Positions 25,478 through 33,825 are shown, counted from the first letter of the stretch. The stretch: 64,000 nucleotides of DNA from Burkholderia sp. 4M9327F10 (GCF_005503145.1 NZ_SCNV01000041.1:1-64000); one strand, 5' to 3'. Made by a program: numbers and translations. The notes: a model not told the origin generated them from the sequence alone.

Positions 25478-27618
25478 CGACCCGCTCAGCCAACACCCTC
25501 GCCGCTATCGACGCCAAAGGCGACACCGCGCGCATGCTCGGTGTGCTCGACCAATGGGTCGAGCGCGGCTGGCTGCGCGCGCTCGATGCCGGCTTTGCGC
25601 GCTTTCTCTGGACGGAGAAGCCGCAGACTCCGCCATTGCTGGTGCTTGCCGCCGCGCTGGCGAGTCACCAGTTGGGACGCGGCCACGTGTGCCTCGACCT
25701 GCAGGCGACACTCGACGACCCGACCTTCGCACTCTCGTTGCCACCCGATGGACCGCAAGCGAATACGACGACGGAACCGCCCCAGGCGCCGGCCGACGTG
25801 CTGAGCGGCGTCGATCTGGCGCGCTGGCTGGCGGCGCTCGAGCATCCCGCGCTGGTCGGCGAGGAGGCGGGCAATACGCCGCTGGTGCGGGTCGGCACGC
25901 GGCTCTACCTGCGCCGTTACTGGCAATACGAGCAGGATGTGCGCGCCGGCATCGAGCGGCGGCTCGCGGCTTCGGCGCAGATGGAAGCCTCGCTGCAGGC
26001 CGATGCGGCGCGCACCGCGCTGGACGTTTTGTTTCCACCGCGTCCAGCCGGCGCGACGGGCGCGGACTGGCAAAAGCTCGCCTGCGCGCTGGCGGCGCGC
26101 AGTGCGTTCAGCATCGTTACGGGTGGTCCGGGCACCGGCAAGACGACCACCGTGGTCAGGCTGCTGGCGTTGCTGCAGACGCTGGCGCTCGGCGCTGCGG
26201 CGAACCCGTTGCGTCCCGCGCGGCCTTTGCGGATCCGTCTGGCGGCGCCAACCGGTAAAGCGGCGGCGCGCCTGAACGAATCGATTGCGGGCGCCGTGGC
26301 GCAGTTGCCGGTCGACGCATTGCCGAACGGCGCGGCGGTGCGTGAGGCTATTCCCACCGTCGTGACCACGTTGCACCGGGTGCTGGGTACCCGCCCCGAG
26401 AGCCGCCGCTTTCGCCACGATGCGAGCAATCCGTTGCCGGTGGACGTGCTGGTGATCGACGAAGCGTCGATGGTCGATCTGGAGATGATGGCGGCCGTGC
26501 TCGATGCGCTGCCCGCTTCGGCCCGGTTGATTCTGCTGGGCGACAAGGATCAGTTGGCGTCGGTCGAAGCGGGCGCCGTGCTGGGCGAGTTGTGCCAGCG
26601 CGCGGCCCAGGGGCATTACACGCCGGCCACGCGCGACTGGCTCTTGGCCGCGACCGGCGAGCGGATCGACGCGGCGATGCTCGACGAGCAAGGCACGGCG
26701 CTCGATCAGTCGGTGGCGATGTTGCGGCAGAGCCATCGGTTTTCTGCCGAGAGCGGCATCGGCCAGCTTGCTGCGCTCGTCAACGCGGGCGATGCAGCCG
26801 CGGTCGCACGGGTCTGGACGCACGGTCACGCGGATCTTGCCTTGCTGGTCTGCGCGGCGAATGACGATACCGCGTTCAAGGCTCTCGTGATCGACGGATA
26901 CGGTGGGGCGGCGGCGTCGCCTCAACTGTTCGGCGCCAACGGCGAACCGGGCCGTCCACGCCACGGCTACCGGCATTACCTTGAAACGATGCACGCGCAG
27001 CAGCCCGATCGTTATGCGGGTTTAGCGGCATTCGACGCATGGGCGGGCGAAGTGCTCAAGGCACACGGCGAGTTCCAGCTCCTGTGCGCGCTGCGCCGGG
27101 GGCCATGGGGCGTCGAAGGGCTGAACAAACGCGTGGCGCGGCTGCTGCAGGAAGACGGTCTGATCGCCGTGCGCGGCGAATGGTATCCGGGGCGCCCGGT
27201 GCTCGTAACCCGCAACGATTATGAACTCGGCCTGATGAACGGTGACATTGGCATTACGCTGGAGCTTCCCAACCGCTCGGGTGACGGCTCGGTACTGCGG
27301 GTCGCCTTTCCCGCCGGCGACGGCGAAGGCGGCATCAAATGGGTGCTGCCGAGCCGCCTGCAAGCGGTGGAGACGGTGCTCGCGCTGACCGTGCACAAGT
27401 CGCAGGGTTCGGAGTTCATGCACGCGGCGCTGGTGTTGCCCGATACCTTCAGCCCGATCCTTACGCGTGAGCTGGTGTACACCGGCATTACGCGGGCCCG
27501 CGCCTTTCTGACGCTGGCGATTCCGGAAGGCAAGCCGGTGCTCGACCAGGCGGTGTTCGCGAAGGTGCAGCGCGCGAGCGGTTTGATGGCGGGGTTTGGG
27601 GGTGACGCGGCGGGGTGA
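25474..27618 (+). CDS. recD: RecBCD enzyme subunit RecD (5'-3' helicase)
   Basis: A 714-aa SF1B helicase. Walker A is VTGGPGTGKTTTVV (about residues 215-228), motif II is VLVIDEASMVDLEMM, GDKDQLASVEAG follows, and the C-terminal motif VHKSQGSEF precedes YTGITRAR. The N-terminal about 150 residues are the RecD interaction domain. It overlaps recB by ATGA, completing recC-recB-recD in one operon. It is somewhat longer than E. coli RecD (608). Confidence 0.95.
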   Translation: MTTRSANTLAAIDAKGDTARMLGVLDQWVERGWLRALDAGFARFLWTEKPQTPPLLVLAAALASHQLGRGHVCLDLQATLDDPTFALSLPPDGPQANTTTEPPQAPADVLSGVDLARWLAALEHPALVGEEAGNTPLVRVGTRLYLRRYWQYEQDVRAGIERRLAASAQMEASLQADAARTALDVLFPPRPAGATGADWQKLACALAARSAFSIVTGGPGTGKTTTVVRLLALLQTLALGAAANPLRPARPLRIRLAAPTGKAAARLNESIAGAVAQLPVDALPNGAAVREAIPTVVTTLHRVLGTRPESRRFRHDASNPLPVDVLVIDEASMVDLEMMAAVLDALPASARLILLGDKDQLASVEAGAVLGELCQRAAQGHYTPATRDWLLAATGERIDAAMLDEQGTALDQSVAMLRQSHRFSAESGIGQLAALVNAGDAAAVARVWTHGHADLALLVCAANDDTAFKALVIDGYGGAAASPQLFGANGEPGRPRHGYRHYLETMHAQQPDRYAGLAAFDAWAGEVLKAHGEFQLLCALRRGPWGVEGLNKRVARLLQEDGLIAVRGEWYPGRPVLVTRNDYELGLMNGDIGITLELPNRSGDGSVLRVAFPAGDGEGGIKWVLPSRLQAVETVLALTVHKSQGSEFMHAALVLPDTFSPILTRELVYTGITRARAFLTLAIPEGKPVLDQAVFAKVQRASGLMAGFGGDAAG

Positions 27619-27644
27619 GCCAATGCGAGGGCGGATAGCGTTTA

Positions 27645-27659
27645 GCAGATGCTATCTGC
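27645..27659. promoter_or_regulatory. Perfect 6-bp dyad downstream of recD
   Basis: GCAGAT and ATCTGC flank a 3-nt centre, 27 bp after recD and 164 bp before the response-regulator start. An extended -10-like TACAAT lies at 27680-27685. Operator or short hairpin; undecided. Confidence 0.3.
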
Positions 27660-27822
27660 AGCTTCGCTCGCCTCCAGGCTACAATAATTTCACGCCTAGG
27701 TTGCTTAGGTCGACCGGCCCGGAATATCGGGTGCTTTCGTCAAGCTTGTGCAACGGATTATCCAGGGCGTCGGCGGGTGGCGCCGCTCAGCGCACCGCGC
27801 CCTGTCACACCAAGAGGCGAGC

Positions 27823-28533
27823 ATGAGAATCGCAGTACTCGACGACGACCCCGCTCAAACCGCATTCGTGCATGAGACGATGTCGGCAGCGGGCCATGTC
27901 TGCCACACCTTTTCCGAAGGCCGCGCACTCGTTCAGCAGTTGCACCGCCAGACCTTCGATCTCCTGATTCTCGACTGGATCGTGCCGGACCTGTCCGGCG
28001 AGGAAGTCCTGCGCTGGGTTCGCTCGACGCTCGGCGAGCGCGTGCCGGTGATCTTCATGACCTCGCGCGGACGCGAGAGCGATATTGTCTCCATCCTGAA
28101 CGCGGGTGCCGACGACTATGTCGTCAAGCCGGTCGCCGCCGGTGTGCTGCTGGCCCGCGTCAGCTCGCTGCTGCGGCGCACGTATCAGCTCAATGCGGCG
28201 GCGGTTAAAGCAACGTTTGGCGATTTCGAATTCGACCTGAACGCTAAACAAGTATCTGTGAAGCAGCAATTGGTGAGTCTCACGCAGAAGGAGTTCGAAC
28301 TTGCCTTGCTGCTGTTCCAGCATTTGAACCGCCCGCTGTCGCGGGCGCATATCGTCGATATGGTCTGGAAGCAGACCACCGATATTCCGACGCGGACCAT
28401 GGACACGCACGTGTCGATGCTGCGCTCGAAGCTCGGCTTGCGGCCGGAAAACGGCTATCGCCTGACGCCGATCTACGGCTATGGATACCGGCTTGAGCAG
28501 ATCGGCGACGAGGTCGTGGACACCCGCGGTTAA
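27823..28533 (+). CDS. Orphan response regulator with winged-helix output
   Basis: A 236-aa regulator starting at ATG 27823, preceded by AGAGG. The receiver domain has LDDD (7-9), phosphoacceptor Asp51 (LILDWIVPDLSG) and VVKPV with the conserved Lys. The OmpR-type output domain has LTQKEFELALLLFQHLN and MDTHVSMLRSKLGL. No histidine kinase is adjacent, so its partner must lie elsewhere. It follows recD by 204 bp and probably has its own promoter. An upstream in-frame start at 27748 is unlikely. Confidence 0.9.
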   Translation: MRIAVLDDDPAQTAFVHETMSAAGHVCHTFSEGRALVQQLHRQTFDLLILDWIVPDLSGEEVLRWVRSTLGERVPVIFMTSRGRESDIVSILNAGADDYVVKPVAAGVLLARVSSLLRRTYQLNAAAVKATFGDFEFDLNAKQVSVKQQLVSLTQKEFELALLLFQHLNRPLSRAHIVDMVWKQTTDIPTRTMDTHVSMLRSKLGLRPENGYRLTPIYGYGYRLEQIGDEVVDTRG

Positions 28534-28681
28534 TTGCCTGGCTATCGTGCTGCGCGCGGCGTATAGCGCTTACGCCGCGCTGCCGTTTAACATTCTTCGG
28601 TATGCGAATTTCAAGCCGCAAATCTAACAAGATTTGACTTTCTTCGAGCGGCGCTTAAGTTAAGCTGAATGCAAGGCATTT

Positions 28682-28709
28682 GGCGTCGTGGGCGATCGTC
28701 CACGACGCC
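28682..28709 (+). terminator. Strong 10-bp hairpin after the response regulator
   Basis: GGCGTCGTGG (28682-28691) pairs perfectly with CCACGACGCC (28700-28709) around an 8-nt loop, followed by TTTGCG. It lies 149 bp past the regulator stop and 40 bp before the next start. The short T-run makes it a probable but imperfect intrinsic terminator. Confidence 0.5.
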
Positions 28710-28749
28710 TTTGCGAACCTTAGTAGCGAAGTAAGCGTTCCTCACTTGC

Positions 28750-29124
28750 ATGAATACACTCGAGTCGACTCAATCGCATTCGCCGGCATCGTTTGCACTT
28801 CCGGTTCATGACCTGACCGATGCGCAATGGGAACGGATTGTTCCGCTTTTGCCAGAATTGAATCAGGGCGTCGTGCGCCGGGGGCGTCCTTGCGTCAACC
28901 TGCGTGGCGTGGTCAACAGTGTCTTGTGGGTTCTGCGGACCGGCAAGCCATGGAATGCGATGCCGGCAAATTATCCGCCGTACCAGACCTCTCATCGGTA
29001 TTACTTGCGCTGGCGCGAGGGCGGCGTGCTATCGGATATCGCGTTCGAGCTGTTTCATACCGACGCCATCCTGGCCCGCTACGTCTCGCGCAAGCGCGAA
29101 GCGCACGAAGGCAAGGCCGCCTGA
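28750..29124 (+). CDS. Stand-alone DUF4096 (IS5-type transposase N-terminal) domain protein
   Basis: A 124-aa protein matching the N-terminal domain of IS5-group transposases: LTDAQWERIVPLLPE, GRPCVNLRGVVNSVLWVLRTGKPWNAMP and HRYYLRWREGGVLSDI. The DDE catalytic domain that should follow is absent: the ORF stops after GKAA and the next gene begins on the other strand 5 bp later. No terminal inverted repeats were seen around it. It may be a relic or a domesticated DNA-binding protein. The reading frame is intact with normal codon use, which favours retention. Confidence 0.7.
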   Translation: MNTLESTQSHSPASFALPVHDLTDAQWERIVPLLPELNQGVVRRGRPCVNLRGVVNSVLWVLRTGKPWNAMPANYPPYQTSHRYYLRWREGGVLSDIAFELFHTDAILARYVSRKREAHEGKAA

Positions 29125-29129
29125 GATCG

Positions 29130-29873
29130 TTAAATCTGTTCCTGGCCGAACGCGCAGAGACGTTCAAGATCGACAACATCGATCTGGTTGTACGCCAGCC
29201 GCAAGATTCCCTGCTTCTCGAGGCTCTGTAGTGCCTGATTGATGCGCTGACGCGAGACACCGGCGAGCAGGCCGACTTCTTCCTGCGAAATCATTAACGT
29301 GCGGCCAGTCTCCGGGTAGAGATCCGGATTGAACAGTTGCGCGAGCGCTTGAGCCACCCGCGCATCTACGTCGAGTAAGCGGCTATTTTGGATCGAGGCG
29401 ATGAATTCGCCCATGCGATTGTTAAGCTGGCGGATCACGAAACCCGTGAACGGCAAGCTGGAACTCAGCAACGCATGGAACGTGGCCGACGGCACGAACA
29501 TCACCAGAGACGGCTGAATTGCCGCCACGTCATACTTGCGCAGCTCGCGCTTGATCACACTCCCTTCGCCGAACCAGCCGCCGGGCGGTACCCCCGAGAG
29601 GGTGCAGCTACGCCCCGATGTGTTGTAAATGGCCAGTTTGAGCAGCCCGCTATGCACGCCGATCCAGTAGTCGGACGGCGCCTGACGCCGGGCAATCCAC
29701 GCGCCGCCTTCGCGGTATTGCGCATGCGAAGTCGCGAGAACCAGTGCCTGATGTTCCTCGGCGAGCGCGCGAAACCACGCACATTGACCAAAAAGATCCA
29801 GCAGCTCGGCGCGCTCGAGCGGTTCCGGCTTGCTCGCCCGGGGAGCGGCGACGGTATCGTGGACGTCGTCCAT
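29130..29873 (-). CDS. Crp/Fnr family transcriptional regulator
   Basis: A 247-aa protein. The cyclic-nucleotide-binding beta-roll (about residues 30-145) includes GVPPGGWFGEGSVI, and the C-terminal HTH_Crp (about 180-235) reads ISQEEVGLLAGVSRQRINQALQSLEKQGIL. No N-terminal Fe-S cysteine cluster is present, so it is not an Fnr-type oxygen sensor. It is divergent from an acyl-CoA synthetase gene; a perfect palindrome between them is a likely binding site for autoregulation and target control. Confidence 0.9.
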   Translation of the reverse strand: MDDVHDTVAAPRASKPEPLERAELLDLFGQCAWFRALAEEHQALVLATSHAQYREGGAWIARRQAPSDYWIGVHSGLLKLAIYNTSGRSCTLSGVPPGGWFGEGSVIKRELRKYDVAAIQPSLVMFVPSATFHALLSSSLPFTGFVIRQLNNRMGEFIASIQNSRLLDVDARVAQALAQLFNPDLYPETGRTLMISQEEVGLLAGVSRQRINQALQSLEKQGILRLAYNQIDVVDLERLCAFGQEQI

Positions 29874-29922
29874 AGGTCGCTCTTCAAGAAAAATGGTTCA
29901 GGCAGGGCGCCACGGAATACCA

Positions 29923-29944
29923 GTCTGTCATTTGAACGACAGAC
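29923..29944. promoter_or_regulatory. 22-bp perfect palindrome, candidate Crp/Fnr-family operator
   Basis: GTCTGTC (29923-29929) and GACAGAC (29938-29944) are perfect inverted copies separated by 8 nt. The total of 22 bp equals a CRP site, and the inner form TGTCA-N6-CGACA resembles the family layout. It lies 50 bp before the Crp/Fnr start and 83 bp before the acyl-CoA synthetase start. Confidence 0.6.
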
Positions 29945-30027
29945 AGCGCACCATGGCTATTGTTAGCCTATTTGACCATAAGATGCTGAAAACGAATGGG
30001 GCTTTGGGCTCCTGAGGAGACTTTTCG

Positions 30028-31701
30028 ATGACGCATATGTTCGAGGAAGGCCTTGGCCGCTGTGAAGCCAACTATGTTCCGCTCACGCCAGTCGATTTCA
30101 TTGCGCGCGCAGCCGAGGTCTACGGCGAGCGCTTGGCGGTGGTGCATGGAGCGATCCGGCGCAACTGGCGCGAGACCTATGAGCGCGCCCGGCGCCTCGC
30201 CAGCGCGCTGCAGCGGGCGGGGATAGGGCGCGGCGATACCGTGGCTGTGCTGCTGCCCAACATTCCTCCGATGATTGAAGCCCACTTCGGCGTGCCGATG
30301 GCCGGAGCCGTGCTCAATACGCTGAACACACGGCTCGATGCGCCGTCGATCCTGTTTATGTTGCGGCACGGCGAAGCGAAGGCGTTGATCGTCGATACCG
30401 AGTATGCGGAGCTGGCGCACCGTGCTTCGCTGGAGTTTCCCGAACTGCGCATTGTCAGCGTCGAGGATGTGATGCCGGCCGACCCGCACAGGTTTCCGCG
30501 CGCCGTCGACTATGAGACCTTCCTGCAAGGCGGCGACCCGCAATTCGCGTGGCAGTTGCCCGCAGACGAGTGGGATGCGATCGCGCTGAACTATACATCG
30601 GGCACAACCGGCGATCCGAAGGGCGTGGTCTATCATCATCGCGGCGCTTACCTTAACGCCGTGAGCAATATCCTCGAATGGGATATGCCCAAGCACGCGG
30701 TCTATCTATGGACATTGCCGCTGTTTCACTGCAACGGCTGGTGCTTCGCATGGACCGTGGCGGCGCGCGCCGGCGTCAATGTCTGCTTGCGCAAGTTCGA
30801 CGCGAAAGCCGTCTTTGACCTGATCCGCAGCGAGGGCGTGACGCATTACTGCGGCGCGCCGATCGTGCAGAGCGCATTGGCCAATGCCCCAGAGGCTTGG
30901 CGCGAGGGCATCCGGCACAGGGTTGCCACCATGGTGGCCGGTGCGGCGCCGGCACCCGCGGTCATCGCCAAAATGAAGGAAATCGGCTTTGATCTGACGC
31001 ATGTCTATGGCCTGACCGAAGTCTATGGCCCCGCCTCCGTATGCGCCCGTCAGGAGCACTGGGAAAGCGCAAGCGATGACGAACTTGCACGGCTTAACGC
31101 TCGCCAGGGTGTGCGCTACCACCTGCAAGCGGCGGTAACGGTATTGAATCCCGACACACTCGATCCGGTGCCGAACGACGGTGAGACGCTCGGCGAAATC
31201 ATGTTTCGCGGCAACATCTGCATGAAGGGCTATCTGAAGAACGAGCGCGCCACTGAAGACGCCTTCAGGGGCGGCTGGTTCCACACCGGCGACTTGGGCG
31301 TGCTGATGGAGGACGGCTACGTTCGCATTCGCGATCGCAGCAAGGACATCATTATTTCAGGTGGAGAAAACATCTCGAGTATCGAGATCGAAGACACGCT
31401 GTACCGGCACCCCGCAGTCGCGGTGGCCGCCGTGGTGGCGATGCCCGATCCGAAATGGGGTGAAGTGCCGTGTGCCTTCGTCGAACTCAGAGAGGGTGCA
31501 GAGGCTAGCGCCGAAGAGATCATCGCGCATTGCCGGCTGTTTCTGGCAAGCTTCAAGTTGCCCAAGGCAGTCTGCTTCGGAGAGCTACCTAAAACGTCGA
31601 CCGGAAAAATCCAGAAGTTCGAACTGCGTGCGCGTGTCAAATCCGTCAGCGCAATCGATTTGGCAGGCGAGAGCGGCAGCCCTTCGCAGGACAAACCGTG
31701 A
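30028..31701 (+). CDS. Acyl-CoA synthetase (AMP-forming, medium/long-chain type)
   Basis: A 557-aa ANL-superfamily enzyme. The phosphate-binding loop NYTSGTTGDPKGVVYHHRG is near residues 188-205, YGLTEVYGP is the A5 motif, GWFHTGDLGVLMEDGYVRIRDRSKD covers A7/A8, and the catalytic Lys is in KTSTGKIQKF. It would activate a fatty or related acid to its CoA thioester. The class resembles AlkK-type medium-chain synthetases. It stands alone, divergent from a Crp/Fnr regulator that probably controls it. GGAG lies upstream of the ATG. Confidence 0.92.
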   Translation: MTHMFEEGLGRCEANYVPLTPVDFIARAAEVYGERLAVVHGAIRRNWRETYERARRLASALQRAGIGRGDTVAVLLPNIPPMIEAHFGVPMAGAVLNTLNTRLDAPSILFMLRHGEAKALIVDTEYAELAHRASLEFPELRIVSVEDVMPADPHRFPRAVDYETFLQGGDPQFAWQLPADEWDAIALNYTSGTTGDPKGVVYHHRGAYLNAVSNILEWDMPKHAVYLWTLPLFHCNGWCFAWTVAARAGVNVCLRKFDAKAVFDLIRSEGVTHYCGAPIVQSALANAPEAWREGIRHRVATMVAGAAPAPAVIAKMKEIGFDLTHVYGLTEVYGPASVCARQEHWESASDDELARLNARQGVRYHLQAAVTVLNPDTLDPVPNDGETLGEIMFRGNICMKGYLKNERATEDAFRGGWFHTGDLGVLMEDGYVRIRDRSKDIIISGGENISSIEIEDTLYRHPAVAVAAVVAMPDPKWGEVPCAFVELREGAEASAEEIIAHCRLFLASFKLPKAVCFGELPKTSTGKIQKFELRARVKSVSAIDLAGESGSPSQDKP

Positions 31702-31803
31702 AACTGTCGAGACGCCGCATTGGCAGGCAATTCGCGCTGTATGGAGCGCGAATTGCCTTTCGTCGTGAACGCGGCGTCGGTGCGAACCGTCGACCGCCGG
31801 GGC

Positions 31804-32028
31804 TTAGCCGCGGCTGTCAATCCAACGAAGGGCCCAACGGCTCGAGTGCTGCAATGCCTGCTCTTCGCTACTGAAGTAGTCAAGCGAGTAGAACTGATAG
31901 CGCGCTTCAGCAGATTGACTGCCGGCGCGCTCGAGCAGCAGATTGGATGAAAATGTACCGTCAGGCAAACGATGTGCCGAAGGTTGAACGGCATAGCCGT
32001 TGTAATGATGAATGTGTTTAGTTTGCAT
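31804..32028 (-). CDS. Small DUF6566-like conserved protein
   Basis: A 74-aa protein (MQTKHIHHYNGYAVQPSAHR, then LPDGTF and YFSSEEQALQHSSRWALRWID). It resembles small Burkholderiales proteins that I recall as DUF6566, often found beside cold-shock genes; function unknown. I take Met at 32028, since residues upstream of it are not family-like. It lies 259 bp downstream of the cold-shock gene on the same strand, beyond that gene's hairpin. Confidence 0.6.
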   Translation of the reverse strand: MQTKHIHHYNGYAVQPSAHRLPDGTFSSNLLLERAGSQSAEARYQFYSLDYFSSEEQALQHSSRWALRWIDSRG

Positions 32029-32248
32029 TTTTAATTTTAAATATTCGTACGCGAGCACGGCGATCAGGACGAGCCAGATCGAGCCGAAGCGAATGCCGGG
32101 CGAATGCAGGGCGAACGCGTATGGGAAGGGCGTTAAAGCCGGTCCAGCCAGGGAGTGTGAGGGGGCAAGCGAGGCGTTTGGCGCAACGAAGACTGCTAAG
32201 CGATTACGCCAACTGTGGGAGAACGAACTCCGCGAAGATGTCGCTGCA

Positions 32249-32277
32249 GTCCGGTATCCGTCACCCGGATACCGGAC
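32249..32277 (-). terminator. 12-bp hairpin after the cold-shock gene
   Basis: GTCCGGTATCCG and CGGATACCGGAC form a perfect 12-bp stem with a 5-nt loop, 10 bp past the cold-shock stop codon. No U-tract follows on the minus strand, so it may stabilise the mRNA end or need Rho. Confidence 0.6.
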
Positions 32278-32287
32278 CCGTCAAACT

Positions 32288-32491
32288 TTACAGCGGCTTG
32301 ATGTTAGCCGCTTGCAGACCCTTGGGGCCTTGCTTCGTTTCGAAGCTCACCTTCTGGTTTTCAGCCAGCGTCTTGAAGCCGTTGCCGCTGATTTCCGAGA
32401 AGTGAGCGAACAGGTCGTCGCCGCCCTTGTCCGGGGTAATGAAGCCAAAGCCTTTGCTGTCGTTAAACCACTTAACGGTACCGGTATCCAT
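32288..32491 (-). CDS. cspA: Cold-shock protein (CspA family)
   Basis: A 67-aa single cold-shock domain with both RNA-binding motifs: RNP1 KGFGFITP and RNP2 DLFAHFSEI. It begins [11 protein letters not shown]. Such proteins bind single-stranded nucleic acid and melt mRNA structure. A good promoter about 145 bp upstream gives a long leader of about 140 nt, the usual set-up for cold-responsive translation of csp mRNAs. Whether this copy is cold-induced or constitutive cannot be told from sequence. Confidence 0.97.
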   Translation of the reverse strand: MDTGTVKWFNDSKGFGFITPDKGGDDLFAHFSEISGNGFKTLAENQKVSFETKQGPKGLQAANIKPL

Positions 32492-32635
32492 AAAGAATCC
32501 TTGAGATAGAAATAGTAAAAGATCGCTCCGGAGGGAGCACGGAAAGCATCAAGGAGGGAGAGGACAACGAATACCGCTGAGGGGGGAGCGAGCAATTGAT
32601 GAACAGCAATCGAACTTCTTGAACTTCGGCAGGCA
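32492..32635 (-). promoter_or_regulatory. Long 5' untranslated leader of the cold-shock mRNA
   Basis: Between the predicted transcription start (near 32629) and the ATG at 32491 lie about 140 untranslated bases. They contain purine-poor stretches and pairable segments (GCTCCCTCC near GGAGCGATC). This matches the long structured leaders of cold-shock genes, which act as thermosensors; that role is inferred. Confidence 0.5.
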
Positions 32636-32664
32636 CGATAACGGTTCGGGGCCGTTTCAGTCAA
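32636..32664 (-). promoter_or_regulatory. Sigma-70-type promoter of the cold-shock gene
   Basis: On the minus strand TTGACT (32664-32659) and TTATCG (32641-32636) are separated by exactly 17 bp, a near-consensus -35 and an acceptable -10. Initiation is expected near 32629. Confidence 0.6.
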
Positions 32665-32836
32665 GCACTTTCTTGTAACGCTTTCGTCAGGCGTGGCGAC
32701 ACGCGCAATGCAGAGCCGCGAGAAACGGTCAGGCCCCCTTACGAAAACGGCACGCCGCGATTCCCCGTTCGCCTTGCCCGGCGTGACATTGAAGGAATCG
32801 CGGCAAGGCCTGCGCGTTCAGTTTTGCGGTGGCGAA

Positions 32837-33475
32837 TCACAGGCCGACTCGATGTGCCGCGAAGATCAGGCGCAGGCCGAGTGCGGTGATCGCACCGGCT
32901 GCAACGCGGTCAACCCACGTCTTTGCCCGCAGGTACATTTCACGTGGCCGCTTGCTGGAAAAGCACACGGCGACCACCGTATACCAGCCGGCTTCGATGG
33001 AGAAAATTGCCGGCGGCAGCGCGAGATAACACCAGAGCGGCGGATGCTGCGGCAGGAGTGCCGCGAAAATACTGCCGTAATAGATAGCGGTTTTCGGATT
33101 GCTGAGTTGGGTGCTCAAGCCAATCCAGAATGATTTACGCGGAGTACTGCCGGCATTCGCGTTGTCCTGAGTGAAGGCGAGCGGGCGGCTGGCGCCGCGC
33201 CAGATCTTCGAGGCCAGATAAATGAGGTAAAGGCCACCCGCTACCTTGAGGCTCACATAGAGCCAGGTGACGGCGGCAAGCAGCGTATAGAGCCCAAGCA
33301 ATGCGATACCGCTAAAGAACACGCCGCCGATCCCCATGCCTAGCGCGGTAGCCAGGCCGTCGCGGCGCGACAGGCCGATCGCATTGCGTGCGACGATGAC
33401 GAAACTCGGTCCAGGGCTCATCGCGCCAATCAGAAGCGCAGTGAGAATGGTGAAGACGGCGGCTGACGGTGACAT
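32837..33475 (-). CDS. LysE/RhtB family amino-acid exporter
   Basis: A 212-aa membrane protein with about six hydrophobic segments and the family signature near the N-terminus (LLIGAMSPGPSFVIVARNAIG). A later block SFWIGLSTQLSNPKTAIYYGSIF contains the conserved NPK. It exports amino acids or homoserine-lactone-like molecules; the substrate is unknown. The start at 33475 (MSPSAAV) is chosen because the family begins there and AGGA lies upstream; the 33520 start adds a non-family leader. It stands alone. Confidence 0.9.
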   Translation of the reverse strand: MSPSAAVFTILTALLIGAMSPGPSFVIVARNAIGLSRRDGLATALGMGIGGVFFSGIALLGLYTLLAAVTWLYVSLKVAGGLYLIYLASKIWRGASRPLAFTQDNANAGSTPRKSFWIGLSTQLSNPKTAIYYGSIFAALLPQHPPLWCYLALPPAIFSIEAGWYTVVAVCFSSKRPREMYLRAKTWVDRVAAGAITALGLRLIFAAHRVGL

Positions 33476-33611
33476 GGTTGCTTCGTCCTTTGCGGGTCGA
33501 TGAAAGAAAGCCGAGTGCATAAAAATAGCACGCCGCTTGCCGGGCCATTGGAAATTTCGCCGTCGGATGCGATATATAGCTGTGCGCGGCAGAAAAAATG
33601 GGTGCTAAAAT

Positions 33612-33825
33612 TGTCTTATAGACGCTGAAGCAGCCCTTGCGGGTAAAGGGCCAGACGGGCGACGATTCGAGCCGCTTGCCGAACGGATTTCCTGAACAAT
33701 AGATTGGTCGGGCATCATTTCCGGGGGCGCACACACGTGCAGTCAAGCCACGTGCGGTCGAACGGCGTTCGGCTCACCCGAATCATGTATAGGCTTCGCG
33801 TTTTTCAGCGAAGCCTTTTATTTTT
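33612..33825 (+). ncRNA. Candidate structured small RNA or leader (unassigned)
   Basis: A 340-bp gap without ORFs contains a series of local hairpins (GCCCTT...AAGGGC near 33633; CACGTG-N7-CACGTG near 33735-33752; GAAC-GGC-GTTC near 33760) and ends in a strong intrinsic terminator at 33792-33825. No rRNA, tRNA, 4.5S, RNase P or tmRNA signature was seen. A weak -10 such as TAAAAT (33606-33611) precedes it. This would be either an independent sRNA or an attenuated leader of the downstream H-NS-like gene. Confidence 0.3.
33792..33825 (+). terminator. Strong Rho-independent terminator
   Basis: GGCTTCGC and GCGAAGCC form a perfect 8-bp stem around GTTTTTCA, followed by TTTTATTTTT. It lies 38 bp upstream of the H-NS-like start on the same strand, and no recognised gene lies before it on this strand. 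Confidence 0.9.

Noticed and set aside
28682-29124. A complete insertion sequence around the DUF4096 gene
   Set aside because: No flanking inverted repeats or target duplication seen; the hairpin at 28682 is not repeated downstream.
33612-33791. 6S RNA, 4.5S RNA, tmRNA or RNase P RNA in the structured gap
   Set aside because: None of the conserved core sequences I know for these RNAs are present; only a generic small-RNA or leader hypothesis remains.
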